From Candidatus Brevundimonas phytovorans (GTDB lineage: Bacteria > Pseudomonadota > Alphaproteobacteria > Caulobacterales > Caulobacteraceae): a stretch of DNA of 64,000 nt. Below are positions 24,859-33,973 of the stretch, in pieces. Where the stretch lies: assembly GCA_029203145.1 (NCBI GenBank), contig CP119309.1:1389001-1453000 (forward strand), read 5' to 3'. The number at the start of each line of letters is the position of its first letter. The first letter of the stretch is position 1. The notes beneath the pieces were generated by a model that worked only from the letters and a program-made list of their open reading frames with translations, was not told where the DNA came from and made no database searches. The position numbers and the translations under genes were made by a program.

Positions 24859-25916
24859 GCGGCGGTCTCCGTCACGCGTCTAAGCCAGGGCCCGATGTCG
24901 TCCAGCGGCAGAACCGCCTCGGCCAGCCCGGTCGCCGCCGCCGCCGCGGGCATGCCCCAGACGGCGCTGGTCGCCTGATCCTGGGTGATGAATCGCCCCC
25001 CGGCGCGCACCACCGCCTCGCAACCCAGCGCGCCGTCCGCACCCATGCCCGTCAGGATGGCCGCGAGCGCCCCGTCGCCATAGACGGCGGCCAGGCTTCG
25101 CAGCATGGGATCTACAGCCGGGCGACAGAAGTGCTCGGGCGCCCCTTGGTCCAGCCGGATGACGGGTGAGGTCGGACCATTCTCGAGCCGCATATGCCAC
25201 CCCCCGGGCGCGACATAGATATGGCCAGGCCGTACCGGCTCGCCGTCCTTGCCCTCGACGCAGGGACGGCCCGCCGCACGTCCGATCTGCTCAGCCAGCA
25301 GCGTGGTGAAGGTCGCAGGCATGTGCTGCGTCACAAAGACAGGCTGCCACCCGACCCCGCCCTGCAAGGCCCGGAACAGGTTCAGCAAGGCGGGTGGCCC
25401 GCCGGTCGAAGCGCCGATCCCCAGAGCTCGCACCACAGGCCGGCGCGTGGGCGCATAGCGAGGCACGGAGGTCGGGCTCGAGGCGAGGCTCACGCGCGAA
25501 GGCCGACGCGTCGCCAACGCCTTCACCCGCGCGATCAGGTCGCGTCCGAACTCGGCGGCGGTGGCGATCCCCGCTTCAGGCTTGGCCACATAGTCGGCGG
25601 CGCCGATCCTCAAGGCCTCTAGACTGATCTCGGCGTTGCGGCGCGTCAGGGTCGAAACCATGATCACCTTGACCGCCGGGTAGTCCACGACGATCCGCCT
25701 CAGCGCCGTCATCCCGTCCATGACCGGCATCTCGATGTCCAGCAGCACGACATCCGCTGCATGCTGGCGCAGTTCCTTCAGGGCCAACTCGCCGTTCGAC
25801 GCCGCCGCCGCGACTTCAATCTGAGGCTCCGCCTCCAGCAGGCGCCGCAGGACACCGCGAACAACAGCTGAGTCGTCAACAATTATGACTTTAATCGCCT
25901 GTGAGGCGTTCATCAT
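24855..25916 (-). CDS. cheB: Chemotaxis response regulator / protein-glutamate methylesterase CheB
   Basis: A 353-residue two-domain enzyme. Receiver domain with VDDS (13-16), phosphoacceptor Asp60 (LLDIEMP) and Lys112 (AKPEAG). Methylesterase domain with catalytic Ser170 (GASTGG), His198 (TQHMP) and Asp294 (GMGADG). It removes receptor methyl groups when phosphorylated by CheA. Two adjacent ATG codons (25914-25916 and 25911-25913) follow GGGGGGAAGG, so the exact start is uncertain by one codon. The same purine-rich ribosome site precedes cheY. Confidence 0.96.
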   Translation of the reverse strand: MMNASQAIKVIIVDDSAVVRGVLRRLLEAEPQIEVAAAASNGELALKELRQHAADVVLLDIEMPVMDGMTALRRIVVDYPAVKVIMVSTLTRRNAEISLEALRIGAADYVAKPEAGIATAAEFGRDLIARVKALATRRPSRVSLASSPTSVPRYAPTRRPVVRALGIGASTGGPPALLNLFRALQGGVGWQPVFVTQHMPATFTTLLAEQIGRAAGRPCVEGKDGEPVRPGHIYVAPGGWHMRLENGPTSPVIRLDQGAPEHFCRPAVDPMLRSLAAVYGDGALAAILTGMGADGALGCEAVVRAGGRFITQDQATSAVWGMPAAAAATGLAEAVLPLDDIGPWLRRVTETAA

Positions 25917-26082
25917 TGCCTTCCCCCCAAGACATCGCCACTGAACGTTTCAAGAAAGCCGTTCATCTTTAATTCGCTCGGCGCCTACAAAAAACTGCGG
26001 CAATGACTAAACGTCAAATAGTTATGAGGAAACTCGTAACGAAACGCGATCAGCATATGGGGAGATGGAATCATCGGATAAC

Positions 26083-26099
26083 TTACATCAGGTATGTAA
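26083..26099. promoter_or_regulatory. Inverted repeat upstream of the XRE/BLUF-like gene
   Basis: TTACAT and ATGTAA arms separated by CAGGT, in the 263-base AT-rich gap between cheB and the XRE gene. A second palindrome, CACCC-T-GGGTG, lies at 26145-26155, 25 bases before the gene. Either could be an autoregulatory site for the XRE protein; the role is inferred. Confidence 0.35.
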
Positions 26100-26179
26100 C
26101 AACATCAGAAATGCCTATTACAAACCTTTGTGGGCATTAATTTACACCCTGGGTGCAATCCGATTTCTTTACGTAAACG

Positions 26180-27025
26180 ATGGCTTTCAATATTCTAATG
26201 CTTACAGGCGAGCAAATACGCGCCGCCCGCGCCCTTTCGCGGATCGAGCAAACCGAGCTGGCGCAAATTTCCGGCCTCAGCCTTGAGACCATCAAACGGC
26301 TGGAACGTCTCCGCGGGCCGGTAGACGCCAACGCCCGGACGCTGCGCGCGATCCAGGACGCCTTTGAAACCATCGGGGTGCAGTTCGACGGCGACGACAC
26401 CGGCAAGGTCGGCGTGCTGCTTCGCCCCATGCGACAAGCCGCCCTGCGCCCCTCCGGCCTTGCTGCCGAACCGCAATCGACGCCGCATCTGCATCGGCTG
26501 ATCTGCCATAGCCGGATCGCGAGACAGGGCGAGGAAAGCCTCCGGCCGGCCCTGACCGCCCTCCATGACGAAGCCCAGGCCCTTCACGCCGATCTCGGCG
26601 TCACCGGCATCATCTTCGCACGCGAGGGCCATCTGCTTCACGCCCTGGAGGGCGACAGGGAGGTCGTTCATCAGGCCTATCGTGACATGGCCCGCTCCCC
26701 CCGACGCCAAGGCCTTCACCTGCTCGAAGATCGCGCCACCACCCGGCGTCAATTCCCGGAATTCAGCTTCTGCTGCGGCCTGTTCACGGAGGACCTCGAT
26801 GTCATGGCCGGTGAAAAGGCGCTTCAGCGTGGGTTCAGTCCCGGCGACCTGACGCCGAACGCGGCCTCGGGCTTGCTGGGCATCGCCCGCGACCTTCAAC
26901 AAACCGCGCCCCGCAACGCACGCGGAAACCCCCGCGCCTGCACCCTCGCCTCATCCTGCCTCGACACCACCTGCGGCCGCGGCCGGTCCGCGCCAACCCA
27001 CGCCCTTGCCCCTCAGGCGCACTGA
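26180..27025 (+). CDS. XRE-type HTH protein fused to a degenerate BLUF-like domain
   Basis: 281 residues. An N-terminal Cro/C1-type helix-turn-helix (about 8-72: MLTGEQIRAARAL, ELAQISGLSLETIKRLE) is followed by a linker and a BLUF-like domain (about 104-202: LHRLICHSRIA, LGVTGIIFAREGHLLHALEG, then RRQFPEFSF). The flavin-photochemistry residues are lost: His110 replaces the key Tyr, His136 the Asn, and His154 the Gln. A 60-residue Cys-containing tail follows. It may be a DNA-binding protein using a non-photoactive BLUF fold. Start uncertain: ATG 26180 or 26198, neither with a good ribosome site. Confidence 0.75.
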   Translation: MAFNILMLTGEQIRAARALSRIEQTELAQISGLSLETIKRLERLRGPVDANARTLRAIQDAFETIGVQFDGDDTGKVGVLLRPMRQAALRPSGLAAEPQSTPHLHRLICHSRIARQGEESLRPALTALHDEAQALHADLGVTGIIFAREGHLLHALEGDREVVHQAYRDMARSPRRQGLHLLEDRATTRRQFPEFSFCCGLFTEDLDVMAGEKALQRGFSPGDLTPNAASGLLGIARDLQQTAPRNARGNPRACTLASSCLDTTCGRGRSAPTHALAPQAH

Positions 27026-27106
27026 ATCGCCGCCCAGGATAAGGACGATGCCTTTTTGATGCAACGTAATGATTTTACGGGAATAATTTTCTTACAATGA
27101 GAAAAC

Positions 27107-27123
27107 GCCGATCTTGAATCGGC
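27107..27123. other. Small hairpin before the PAS histidine kinase
   Basis: GCCGAT-CTTGA-ATCGGC, a perfect 6-bp stem, in the 180-base gap between the XRE/BLUF-like gene and the kinase. No T-run follows on the plus strand. It may be leader structure or chance. Confidence 0.3.
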
Positions 27124-27205
27124 CAGTTTCTCGCTATGAAGGGATGGCAGGCGGCGTGCGCCGATCCACACCCTTGAACAGAGACCGGCCGGGAAAATCC
27201 CAACC

Positions 27206-28876
27206 ATGAAGAGCTCCAATGGCGGCGAACAACCCAGCGCCAATGACTCCCGGTCGCGCTGGCGACATGCCCGCGACGCACTGAAAAAGACGTTGGCGGT
27301 TCAGGCCGGCCTTCCCGAAACCCTCGAGGACATCTTCAGCAGCATCCTGAACATCTCGTCCGAGGGGATCATCGTCGCCGATCAGGACATGCGGATTCTG
27401 CTGTTCAGCAAGGGCGCGGAGGTCATCTTTGGCTATACCGCGCCTGAGATCCTGGGGCAGTCGATCGACCTGCTCATTCCGCACGACCGGCGTGAGGCCC
27501 ACCAGCAGCGGGTTCAGGGTTTCGCCGCCGGCGCCATCCTGAGCCGACGCATGAGCAATCGCCAGGACGTGACCGGTCTGACCAAGGACGGACGACTGGC
27601 GCCAATCGAGGTGGGCCTGTCCAAGACCACGACCCGCGGCGGGATGATCTACACCGCCATCATCCGCGACATTTCCGAAAGCCTGCAGGCCGAGGCCGAA
27701 CTGAACCAGGCGGTCAGCGAGGCCAATGCCGCCAACGCCGCCAAGTCCGCCTTCCTGGCCGCCATGAGCCATGAGGTGCGCACCCCGTTGAACGGCGTCC
27801 TCGGCATGGCTCAGGCTATGGCGCGCGACCCTCTGCCGCCCAGGCAGGCCGAGCGCCTGGAGGTCATCCGCCAGTCGGCGGAGAGCCTGCTCGGCATCCT
27901 CAACGACATGCTGGACCTGTCCAAGATCGAGGCTGGCAAGCTGGAGATGGAGACTCTCGAGTTCGACCTCGACGACCTGATGGCCGGGACTCACAACACC
28001 TTTTCCGCGTTGGCGGCGCAGAAGGGCCTGCAGTTCGACCTGCACGTCGCCCCTCGCGCCAGGGGCGCCTATCTCGGCGATCCGCTAAGGCTGCGCCAAG
28101 TCCTGAACAACCTGATCTCGAATGCGATCAAGTTCACCGAACGAGGCCTGGTCCAGGTGGACGTGGATCGCCAGGACGCCCTGCTGATGATCTGCGTGCG
28201 GGATACGGGGATGGGCATTTCGCCCGACGCCCTCACGCGCCTGTTCAACAAGTTCGAGCAGGGCGATCTTTCGACGACGCGCCGTTTCGGGGGCACCGGC
28301 CTGGGTCTGGCCATCTGCCGGGATCTGGTCCGTCTGATGGGCGGCGACATATCGGCGGACAGTTCCCTCGATGAAGGCGCGACCTTCACCGTTCAACTGC
28401 CGCTGGAACACGTCGGTCACGCCCCCGCCCTGCCCGACCTGGCCCGTACAACGGAGTCCGCCGAAGACGCCCGCCAGGTCCGCCTGCTGGTCGCAGAAGA
28501 CAATCGCGCCAATCAACTGGTCATCGACACCCTGTTGCGGCAGGTCGGCATTGCCCCTGTCATTGTCGAGAACGGGCGTGCGGCTGTCGCCGCCTGGGAG
28601 GATCGGCCCTGGGACCTCATTCTGATGGACGTCCAGATGCCGGAAATGGACGGCCCGACCGCGACCTCGATCATCCGTCGCCGAGAACTGGACAACGGCC
28701 AGGCCCGCACGCCTATCCTGGCCCTGACGGCCAACGCCATGGATCACCAACTGCACGAGTATCGTCAGGCGGGCATGGACGGCCTGATCGCGAAGCCGAT
28801 CGAAGTCGACAAGCTGTTCGCCGCCATTTCCCAGGCCATCAAGACCGGCGGCGTCACCGCCCAGGTTTCTCGCTGA
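27206..28876 (+). CDS. PAS hybrid histidine kinase with C-terminal receiver
   Basis: A 556-residue cytoplasmic kinase with no membrane segments. PAS about 42-155 (SEGIIVADQDMRILLFSKGA), coiled linker, HisKA with phospho-His189 in MSHEVRTPLNG, ATPase with NLISNAIKF, DTGMGIS and GGTGLGLAI (about 302-370), and a receiver about 425-545 with phosphoacceptor Asp475 (LILMDVQMPEMDG) and a Lys in IAKPIE. The PAS lacks the LOV Cys motif, so blue-light sensing is not indicated. No HPt or DNA-binding partner is adjacent. Its 3' end overlaps the convergent ferredoxin gene by 23 bases. Confidence 0.93.
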   Translation: MKSSNGGEQPSANDSRSRWRHARDALKKTLAVQAGLPETLEDIFSSILNISSEGIIVADQDMRILLFSKGAEVIFGYTAPEILGQSIDLLIPHDRREAHQQRVQGFAAGAILSRRMSNRQDVTGLTKDGRLAPIEVGLSKTTTRGGMIYTAIIRDISESLQAEAELNQAVSEANAANAAKSAFLAAMSHEVRTPLNGVLGMAQAMARDPLPPRQAERLEVIRQSAESLLGILNDMLDLSKIEAGKLEMETLEFDLDDLMAGTHNTFSALAAQKGLQFDLHVAPRARGAYLGDPLRLRQVLNNLISNAIKFTERGLVQVDVDRQDALLMICVRDTGMGISPDALTRLFNKFEQGDLSTTRRFGGTGLGLAICRDLVRLMGGDISADSSLDEGATFTVQLPLEHVGHAPALPDLARTTESAEDARQVRLLVAEDNRANQLVIDTLLRQVGIAPVIVENGRAAVAAWEDRPWDLILMDVQMPEMDGPTATSIIRRRELDNGQARTPILALTANAMDHQLHEYRQAGMDGLIAKPIEVDKLFAAISQAIKTGGVTAQVSR

Positions 28877-29189
28877 AGTACTTCTCGAACTTGCCCGTTT
28901 CGCGCTCATAGACGGCGCGGTCAGCGGGCGGCTCGCCCTTCAGCGTGATATTGGGCCAGAGCCTGGCGTAGTCGGCGTTGATCTTCAGCCACTTCCCGTC
29001 GGGCTCGTCTTCCGTGTCCGGCTTGATGGCGTCCACCGGGCATTCCGGCTCGCAGACGCCGCAGTCGATGCAGTCGTCCGGCGAGATGACCAGGAAGTTC
29101 TCGCCCTCATAGAAGCAGTCGACAGGGCAGACTTCGACGCAGTCCATGAACTTGCATTTCACGCAGGCGTCGGTGACGAGATAGGTCAA
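28854..29189 (-). CDS. fdxA: 7Fe ferredoxin FdxA ([3Fe-4S][4Fe-4S])
   Basis: A 111-residue electron carrier. Cys9, Cys17 and Cys21 (VTDACVKC, MDCVEVCPVD) and the second set in CIDCGVCEPECP give the Azotobacter FdI pattern of one 3Fe and one 4Fe cluster; the acidic C-terminus is also typical. The start is a TTG at 29187-29189, fixed by the invariant MTYLVTD beginning. It lies 26 bases downstream of cysNC on the same strand, in the fpr-cysD-cysNC group, so it is a good candidate electron donor to the sulfite reductase CysI. Confidence 0.94.
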   Translation of the reverse strand: MTYLVTDACVKCKFMDCVEVCPVDCFYEGENFLVISPDDCIDCGVCEPECPVDAIKPDTEDEPDGKWLKINADYARLWPNITLKGEPPADRAVYERETGKFEKYFSEKPGR

Positions 29190-29215
29190 AGGGATAATCC
29201 AGTCGGAGCGGCGGC

Positions 29216-31066
29216 CTAGAGCCAGCCGCGTTCTGCAAGAAGTCGACGCACCGCATCGGCCGCTGAGGACGGCGACAACTGTTCGGTGGCCAAGGTCAGG
29301 TCCGGAGCGCTGGGCGCCTCATAGGGGGCGGCGATCCCGGTGAAGCTGGCGAGCGTCCCCGCAGACGCCTTGGCGTAGAGCCCCTTGGGATCACGCGCCT
29401 GGCAGCTTTCCAGCGAAGCGTCCACGAAGACCTCGACGAAGCGATGGTCGTCAAAGCGCGCCCGTACGGCCTCCCGGTCCGCCTGACGCGGTGAGATCAG
29501 GGCGCAGATGGCGATGACGCCCGTATCGGCGAACAGCCGCGCCGCCTCGCCGGTCCGCCGCACGTTCTCGGCCCGATCCTCGTCCGAAAAACCGAGATCG
29601 CGGTTCAACCCATGGCGCAGGTTGTCGCCGTCCAGCAGAACGGTGCGGCAGCCCTGCCCATGCAGGCTCTGCTGCAGGGCCTGGGCCACGGTAGACTTGC
29701 CCGCGCCGGACAGGCCCGTCAGCCACACCACGCCGCCACGATGGCCGTTCAGCAGTTCATGCGCTTCGCGTGAGACGGCGGCGGGGCTGTGATGAATATG
29801 GGCCGCCTGATCGGAGGCGCCGACGACCACGCCTGCCGCCACCGTGACGCCGGTCGCTCGGTCGATCAGGACAAAAGCGCCCTGAGCCGGATCGTCTCGG
29901 AAGGCGTCCACGGCGACCGGCGACGGCAGGGCCAGGCGCCCGTCTGCTACCTCATTGGGCGCCAGACCGACCGCGGCCTCCGCCAGCGTCAGACGTGCCG
30001 GCAGGGTGCGGGTGCCCAGCTTGACCTGATACCGCCGCGCCGGATCAAAGGGCCGATCCCCCATCCAAAGCAGTCGCACATCCAGCCGATCAGAGGCCGC
30101 CGGGCGGTCATCGGCAGGCGCCAGGACGTCGCCGCGCGCCACGTCCACATCCTCAGCCAGAACCAGGGTCACGGCCTCGCCAGCCCGCGCCTCGGCCACA
30201 TCGACATCGCCGGACAGGATGCGCGACACGGCCGCCGTCCGCCCGCTGGGGCAAACCGCCAGAGCGTCGCCGACCCTGATCTCGCCCGAGGCGATGGTTC
30301 CGGCGTAACCTCTGAAATCGGCATGAGGCCGGTTTACATACTGGACCGACAGGCGAAACGGCCGCGCAGCGCCGGTCTCGGCCACCGGCAGATCTTCCAG
30401 CGCTTCGATCAGACTAGGACCGTCGTACCAGGGCGTGGCGGCCGACCGCGCTGTCAGGTTGTCGCCCCGACGCGCGCTGACCGGAATCGCCGTCACCGAG
30501 CGGAAGCCCAGATCCGCCACCAGATCGGCATAGGCGTCTCTGATACGCTCAAACGCCGAAGGATCGTCCGCGACCAGATCGATCTTGTTGACCGCCAGAA
30601 TGACGTGGCGAATGCCGAACAGGGCGACGATGCGGCTGTGCCGCGCCGTCTGGGCCGTGACGCCCTTGACCGCATCGACCAGCACGACCGCCGCGTCGCA
30701 GGTCGAGGCGCCGGTGGCCATGTTGCGCGTATATTGCTCATGCCCCGGAGTATCGGCGACGATGAAGCTGCGGCGCGCCGTCGACATATAGCGATAGGCC
30801 ACGTCGATGGTGATGCCCTGCTCGCGCTCGGCCTCCAGCCCGTCCAGCAGCAGGGCGTAATCCAGGTTGGTCCCGTCGGTGCCGAACCGGCGCGAATCGC
30901 GCTCCAGCGTCGCCAGCTGATCCTCGGGCACCTGCCCCGTCTCGAACAACAGCCGCCCGATCAGGGTCGACTTGCCGTCGTCCACGGAGCCGCAGGTCAG
31001 GAAACGCAGCAGGTCGCGTTCCTCGCGCCGGGTTTTCGGCGGAAAGGCCGTCACGGCGCCGTCCAT
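29216..31066 (-). CDS. cysN: Bifunctional sulfate adenylyltransferase subunit 1 / APS kinase
   Basis: A 616-residue CysN-CysC fusion. N-terminal GTPase with GSVDDGKST (26-34), DTPGHEQYTRNM and NKIDLV, drives APS formation with CysD. Two beta-barrel domains follow. The C-terminal APS kinase has P-loop GLSGAGKST and DGDNLRHGLNRDLGF, making PAPS. The ATG at 31064-31066 touches the cysD stop (TGATG). The longer upstream reading is from cysD. CysC beside a cluster-type CysH leaves open whether APS or PAPS is reduced here. Confidence 0.96.
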   Translation of the reverse strand: MDGAVTAFPPKTRREERDLLRFLTCGSVDDGKSTLIGRLLFETGQVPEDQLATLERDSRRFGTDGTNLDYALLLDGLEAEREQGITIDVAYRYMSTARRSFIVADTPGHEQYTRNMATGASTCDAAVVLVDAVKGVTAQTARHSRIVALFGIRHVILAVNKIDLVADDPSAFERIRDAYADLVADLGFRSVTAIPVSARRGDNLTARSAATPWYDGPSLIEALEDLPVAETGAARPFRLSVQYVNRPHADFRGYAGTIASGEIRVGDALAVCPSGRTAAVSRILSGDVDVAEARAGEAVTLVLAEDVDVARGDVLAPADDRPAASDRLDVRLLWMGDRPFDPARRYQVKLGTRTLPARLTLAEAAVGLAPNEVADGRLALPSPVAVDAFRDDPAQGAFVLIDRATGVTVAAGVVVGASDQAAHIHHSPAAVSREAHELLNGHRGGVVWLTGLSGAGKSTVAQALQQSLHGQGCRTVLLDGDNLRHGLNRDLGFSDEDRAENVRRTGEAARLFADTGVIAICALISPRQADREAVRARFDDHRFVEVFVDASLESCQARDPKGLYAKASAGTLASFTGIAAPYEAPSAPDLTLATEQLSPSSAADAVRRLLAERGWL

Positions 31067-32010
31067 CAGAAGTAGCCCTCGCGCTTCTTGCGCTCCATCG
31101 AGGCGGTCTCGTCGGCGTCGATCAGCCGTCCCTGACGCTCGGATTGCTTGGTGGCGCGCAGTTCGCGGATGACGGCGTCCAGACTGTCCGCCTCGGACTC
31201 CACCGCCGCGCTCAACGGATAGCAACCCAGCGAGCGGAAGCGGACCCGCCGCAACTCAGGCGTCTCGCCCTCGCGCAACGGCAAACGCTCATCATCGCGG
31301 ACGATCAGGGCGCCGTCGCGCACCACGACTGGTCGCAGAGCGGAGAAATACAGCGGCACGACAGGGATGCCCTCAGCCTGGGTGTATTCCCACACGTCCA
31401 GCTCGGTCCAGTTCGACAGGGGGAAGACGCGCAGGCTCTCGCCCGGCCCCAGGTTCGAGTTCCACAACCGCCACAGCTCCGGCCGCTGGCGACGCGGGTC
31501 CCAGCTGTGGTCCGCGCCCCGGAACGAGAAGATGCGCTCCTTGGCCCGCGACTTCTCCTCGTCGCGACGCGCGCCGCCTATGGCCACGTCAAAGCCATGC
31601 AGGTCCAGCGCCTGCTTCAGCGCATCCGTCTTCATCGCCTGGGTGTGGGCCGACGATCCCGAGGTGATCGGGCTGATCCCGCGCGCCAGCGCCTCATGAT
31701 TGGTGTGGACCAGCAGCCGCGCGCCATAGAGGCCGGCCACATGATCGCGGTGGGTGATCATCTCGCGGAACTTCCACGTCGTGTCGACGTGCAGAAGCGG
31801 GAACGGCGGCCGCCCCGGATAGAAGGCCTTGGCGGCCAGATGCAGCAGGACGCCGGAATCCTTGCCGATCGAATACATCATGACCGGGTTGCGCGCGGTC
31901 GCCGCCACCTCACGCAGGATTTCGATCGCCTCGGCCTCAAGCTGACGCAAATGCGGGGGCAGGACGCGACGCGCGGTGGCGTCTTTCTGCTTTTCGACGG
32001 TCGCCTGCAT
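31066..32010 (-). CDS. cysD: Sulfate adenylyltransferase subunit 2
   Basis: A 314-residue ATP-pyrophosphatase-fold subunit that adenylates sulfate with CysN. PP-loop YSIGKDSGVLLHL (about 46-58), then HVDTTWKFREM, GGARRDEEKSRAKER (about 145-159) and the conserved end RKKREGYF. Start ATG at 32008-32010. It is 108 bases downstream of fpr on the same strand; that gap shows no clear riboswitch or terminator. Confidence 0.97.
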   Translation of the reverse strand: MQATVEKQKDATARRVLPPHLRQLEAEAIEILREVAATARNPVMMYSIGKDSGVLLHLAAKAFYPGRPPFPLLHVDTTWKFREMITHRDHVAGLYGARLLVHTNHEALARGISPITSGSSAHTQAMKTDALKQALDLHGFDVAIGGARRDEEKSRAKERIFSFRGADHSWDPRRQRPELWRLWNSNLGPGESLRVFPLSNWTELDVWEYTQAEGIPVVPLYFSALRPVVVRDGALIVRDDERLPLREGETPELRRVRFRSLGCYPLSAAVESEADSLDAVIRELRATKQSERQGRLIDADETASMERKKREGYF

Positions 32011-32118
32011 AGGCTGCGGTCCTCACTGGTCGTCATGAACGAGGGATATTTGAAGCGTGGAGGGCCGGTCCGCGTCGAACGATATGATCTCGTGCCGGCC
32101 GATAGGAAATCTGCGGGG

Positions 32119-32943
32119 TCAGCCGACGAAGGCGCGTTCCAGCACATAGTCGCCGGGTTCGGCGTTTGAGCCTTCGCTGAGGCCATGGCTTTCCAGCAGG
32201 GCCGCCGCCTCGCGGATCATGGCGGTCGAGCCGCACAGCATGATGCGGTCAGACGCCGGATCAAACCGACGCTCCAGGCCCAGATCGTCGAAGAAGGCGC
32301 CGCTGGTGATCCGGTCAGTGATGCGGCCCGGCGTGTCGAACGCTTCGCGCGTCACGGTCGGATAATAGGTCAGACGGCCCTGCGCCGTTTCCCCGACCAG
32401 AGGGTCTTCAAACAGCTCGGTTTGCAGGAAGTCGCGATAGGCCAGATCCGCGACCTGACGCACCGTATGGGTGACGACCACCTGCTCGAACCGCTCATAG
32501 GTTTCGGGATCGCGCGCCACGCTGAGCCAGGGGGCCAGGCCGGTCCCGGTCCCTATCAGGAACAACCGACGCCCTGGCTTCAAGGCGTCCAGCACCAGGG
32601 TCCCGGTCGGCTTCCTGCCCAGCAAGACCTCGTCACCCGGCTGGATATCGACCAGACGCGACGTCAGCGGCCCGTCCTCGACGCGGATGGAGAAGAACTC
32701 CAGCTCGTCGGACCACGACGGACTGGCGATGGAATAGGCCCGCAGCGTCGGCTTGCCCGCGCCGTCCAGCGACGGCAGGCCGATCATGACGAACTCGCCG
32801 GAGCGGAAGCGGAAGTCCTCGGGCCGGTCGATGGCGAAGCTGAACAGATGATCGGTCCAGCGCCGCACCCAGCGCACCCGCTGCGGCGTCCAGGGCGCGG
32901 GCGCCGCGACACGGGAACGTTCCAGAACTGCCACTTCGCTCAC
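32119..32943 (-). CDS. fpr: Ferredoxin-NADP+ reductase
   Basis: FAD enzyme (274 residues) passing electrons between NADPH and ferredoxin. FAD motif LRAYSIASP (about 67-75), NADP-site GTGTGLAPWLSV (about 130-141), CGSTAMI near 240, and the bacterial-type C-terminus ending ERAFVG. GTG start at 32941-32943 with GGAGG 6 bases upstream. Its place before cysD-cysNC-fdxA suggests it reduces FdxA for sulfite reduction. It is opposite to the LysR gene, 100 bases away tail to head. Confidence 0.94.
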   Translation of the reverse strand: MSEVAVLERSRVAAPAPWTPQRVRWVRRWTDHLFSFAIDRPEDFRFRSGEFVMIGLPSLDGAGKPTLRAYSIASPSWSDELEFFSIRVEDGPLTSRLVDIQPGDEVLLGRKPTGTLVLDALKPGRRLFLIGTGTGLAPWLSVARDPETYERFEQVVVTHTVRQVADLAYRDFLQTELFEDPLVGETAQGRLTYYPTVTREAFDTPGRITDRITSGAFFDDLGLERRFDPASDRIMLCGSTAMIREAAALLESHGLSEGSNAEPGDYVLERAFVG

Positions 32944-33043
32944 GACCGACCTCCTGCTTGAAGGCCTTCGACATAGGGCGGGACGCGTCAGTCGAGGAAA
33001 CGATCAATCCTGTTTTGACCGTGCAGAAAATCTGACGGCGGTG

Positions 33044-33973
33044 TCAGAGCTGGTCCAGATTGTTGTCGTAGTCGATGGCCTGCTTCTTCAGCCAGGCCAC
33101 GAAGGCCTTGGTTCCGGGCGAAGCCGGGCGGTCCCTCGGAAGAACGACGTAGTAGGCGAAACCCAGCACCTGGCTGCCGTCCGCGAAGGGCGCGACCAGA
33201 CGCCCGGTGGCCAGATCGGCCTGGGCCAAGGTACGCTTGGCCAGAGCCACGCCCCGTCCCGCCGCCGCCGCCTCGATCAACAGGCTGGACTGGTCAAAAC
33301 GCGAGCCGCGTCGAGCGTCGGCATGGCTGGCGTGCCGCGCCTTCAGCCACATGGCCCAGTCGGGCCGGGAGGCGTCGCCGTCCTCGGACATGTCGTGCAG
33401 CAAGGTGTGCCGGGTCAGGTCCTCGGCGGTGCGGATCGGGTGCGGCGCGGCCATCAGGGCGGGCGAGCAGACGGGGATCACGGTCTCGGTCAGCAGGCGC
33501 TCGACCACATGGCCGGGATAGTCGCCGGGACCATAACGGATGGCCAGATCGACCTTGCCCTTGCCCACAGTCACCGGCTCCATATCCGCGGAAATCCAGA
33601 CCTCGATGTCCGGGTGGGCGGCGTGGAAATCGTCCATGCGCGGCATCAGCCATTTGGACGCAAAGGACGGCGCGACGCTGATCGCCACCGTCCGGTTCAG
33701 CGGCGGCTCACGCAGGATGGCCGAGGCGTCCATCAGCCGCTCGAACCCTTCGCGCAGCAGCGGCATGGCCGCCCGCCCCAGCTCGGTCAGTTGCAACCCG
33801 CGCGCTTCTCGCGTGAACAGCGGCCCGCCGATGATCTCCTCCAGCAAGCGGATCTGCTGACTGACAGCCCCCGGCGTCACCGACAGCTCATCCGCCGTCC
33901 GCGAGAAGTTGAGATGCCGTGACGCGCTTTCGAAGGCACGCAGGGCGTTGAGGGGCAAAAGCGGTCGAACCAT
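33044..33973 (-). CDS. LysR-family regulator (GcvA-like branch)
   Basis: A 309-residue LTTR. N-terminal DNA-binding domain (about 6-64: LPLNALRAFESASRHLNFS and TADELSVTPGAVSQQIRLLE) matches the GcvA/AmpR-like subgroup. C-terminal effector domain with APSFASKWLMPRM. Divergent from the cysG-cysI-cysH series with 130 bases between, so it may regulate sulfur assimilation, although it is not CysB-like in sequence. The intergenic region has AAACC and GGTTT arms 23 bases apart, a weak operator candidate. Confidence 0.9.
   Translation of the reverse strand: MVRPLLPLNALRAFESASRHLNFSRTADELSVTPGAVSQQIRLLEEIIGGPLFTREARGLQLTELGRAAMPLLREGFERLMDASAILREPPLNRTVAISVAPSFASKWLMPRMDDFHAAHPDIEVWISADMEPVTVGKGKVDLAIRYGPGDYPGHVVERLLTETVIPVCSPALMAAPHPIRTAEDLTRHTLLHDMSEDGDASRPDWAMWLKARHASHADARRGSRFDQSSLLIEAAAAGRGVALAKRTLAQADLATGRLVAPFADGSQVLGFAYYVVLPRDRPASPGTKAFVAWLKKQAIDYDNNLDQL

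Noticed and set aside
26065..26286. 73-codon open frame with AT-rich start before the XRE gene
   Set aside because: It overlaps the XRE coding start in another frame and its second half is a shadow; GGGGAG precedes the ATG, but no homology or composition supports it.
27329..27668. LOV (blue-light) reading of the PAS domain in the histidine kinase
   Set aside because: The flavin-adduct motif with its reactive Cys is absent; it is an ordinary PAS domain.
32011..32118. SAM-type riboswitch before cysD, and likewise before metN
   Set aside because: No SAM-I, SAM-II or SAM-IV consensus is recognisable, and metN has only a 1-base gap to sufA.
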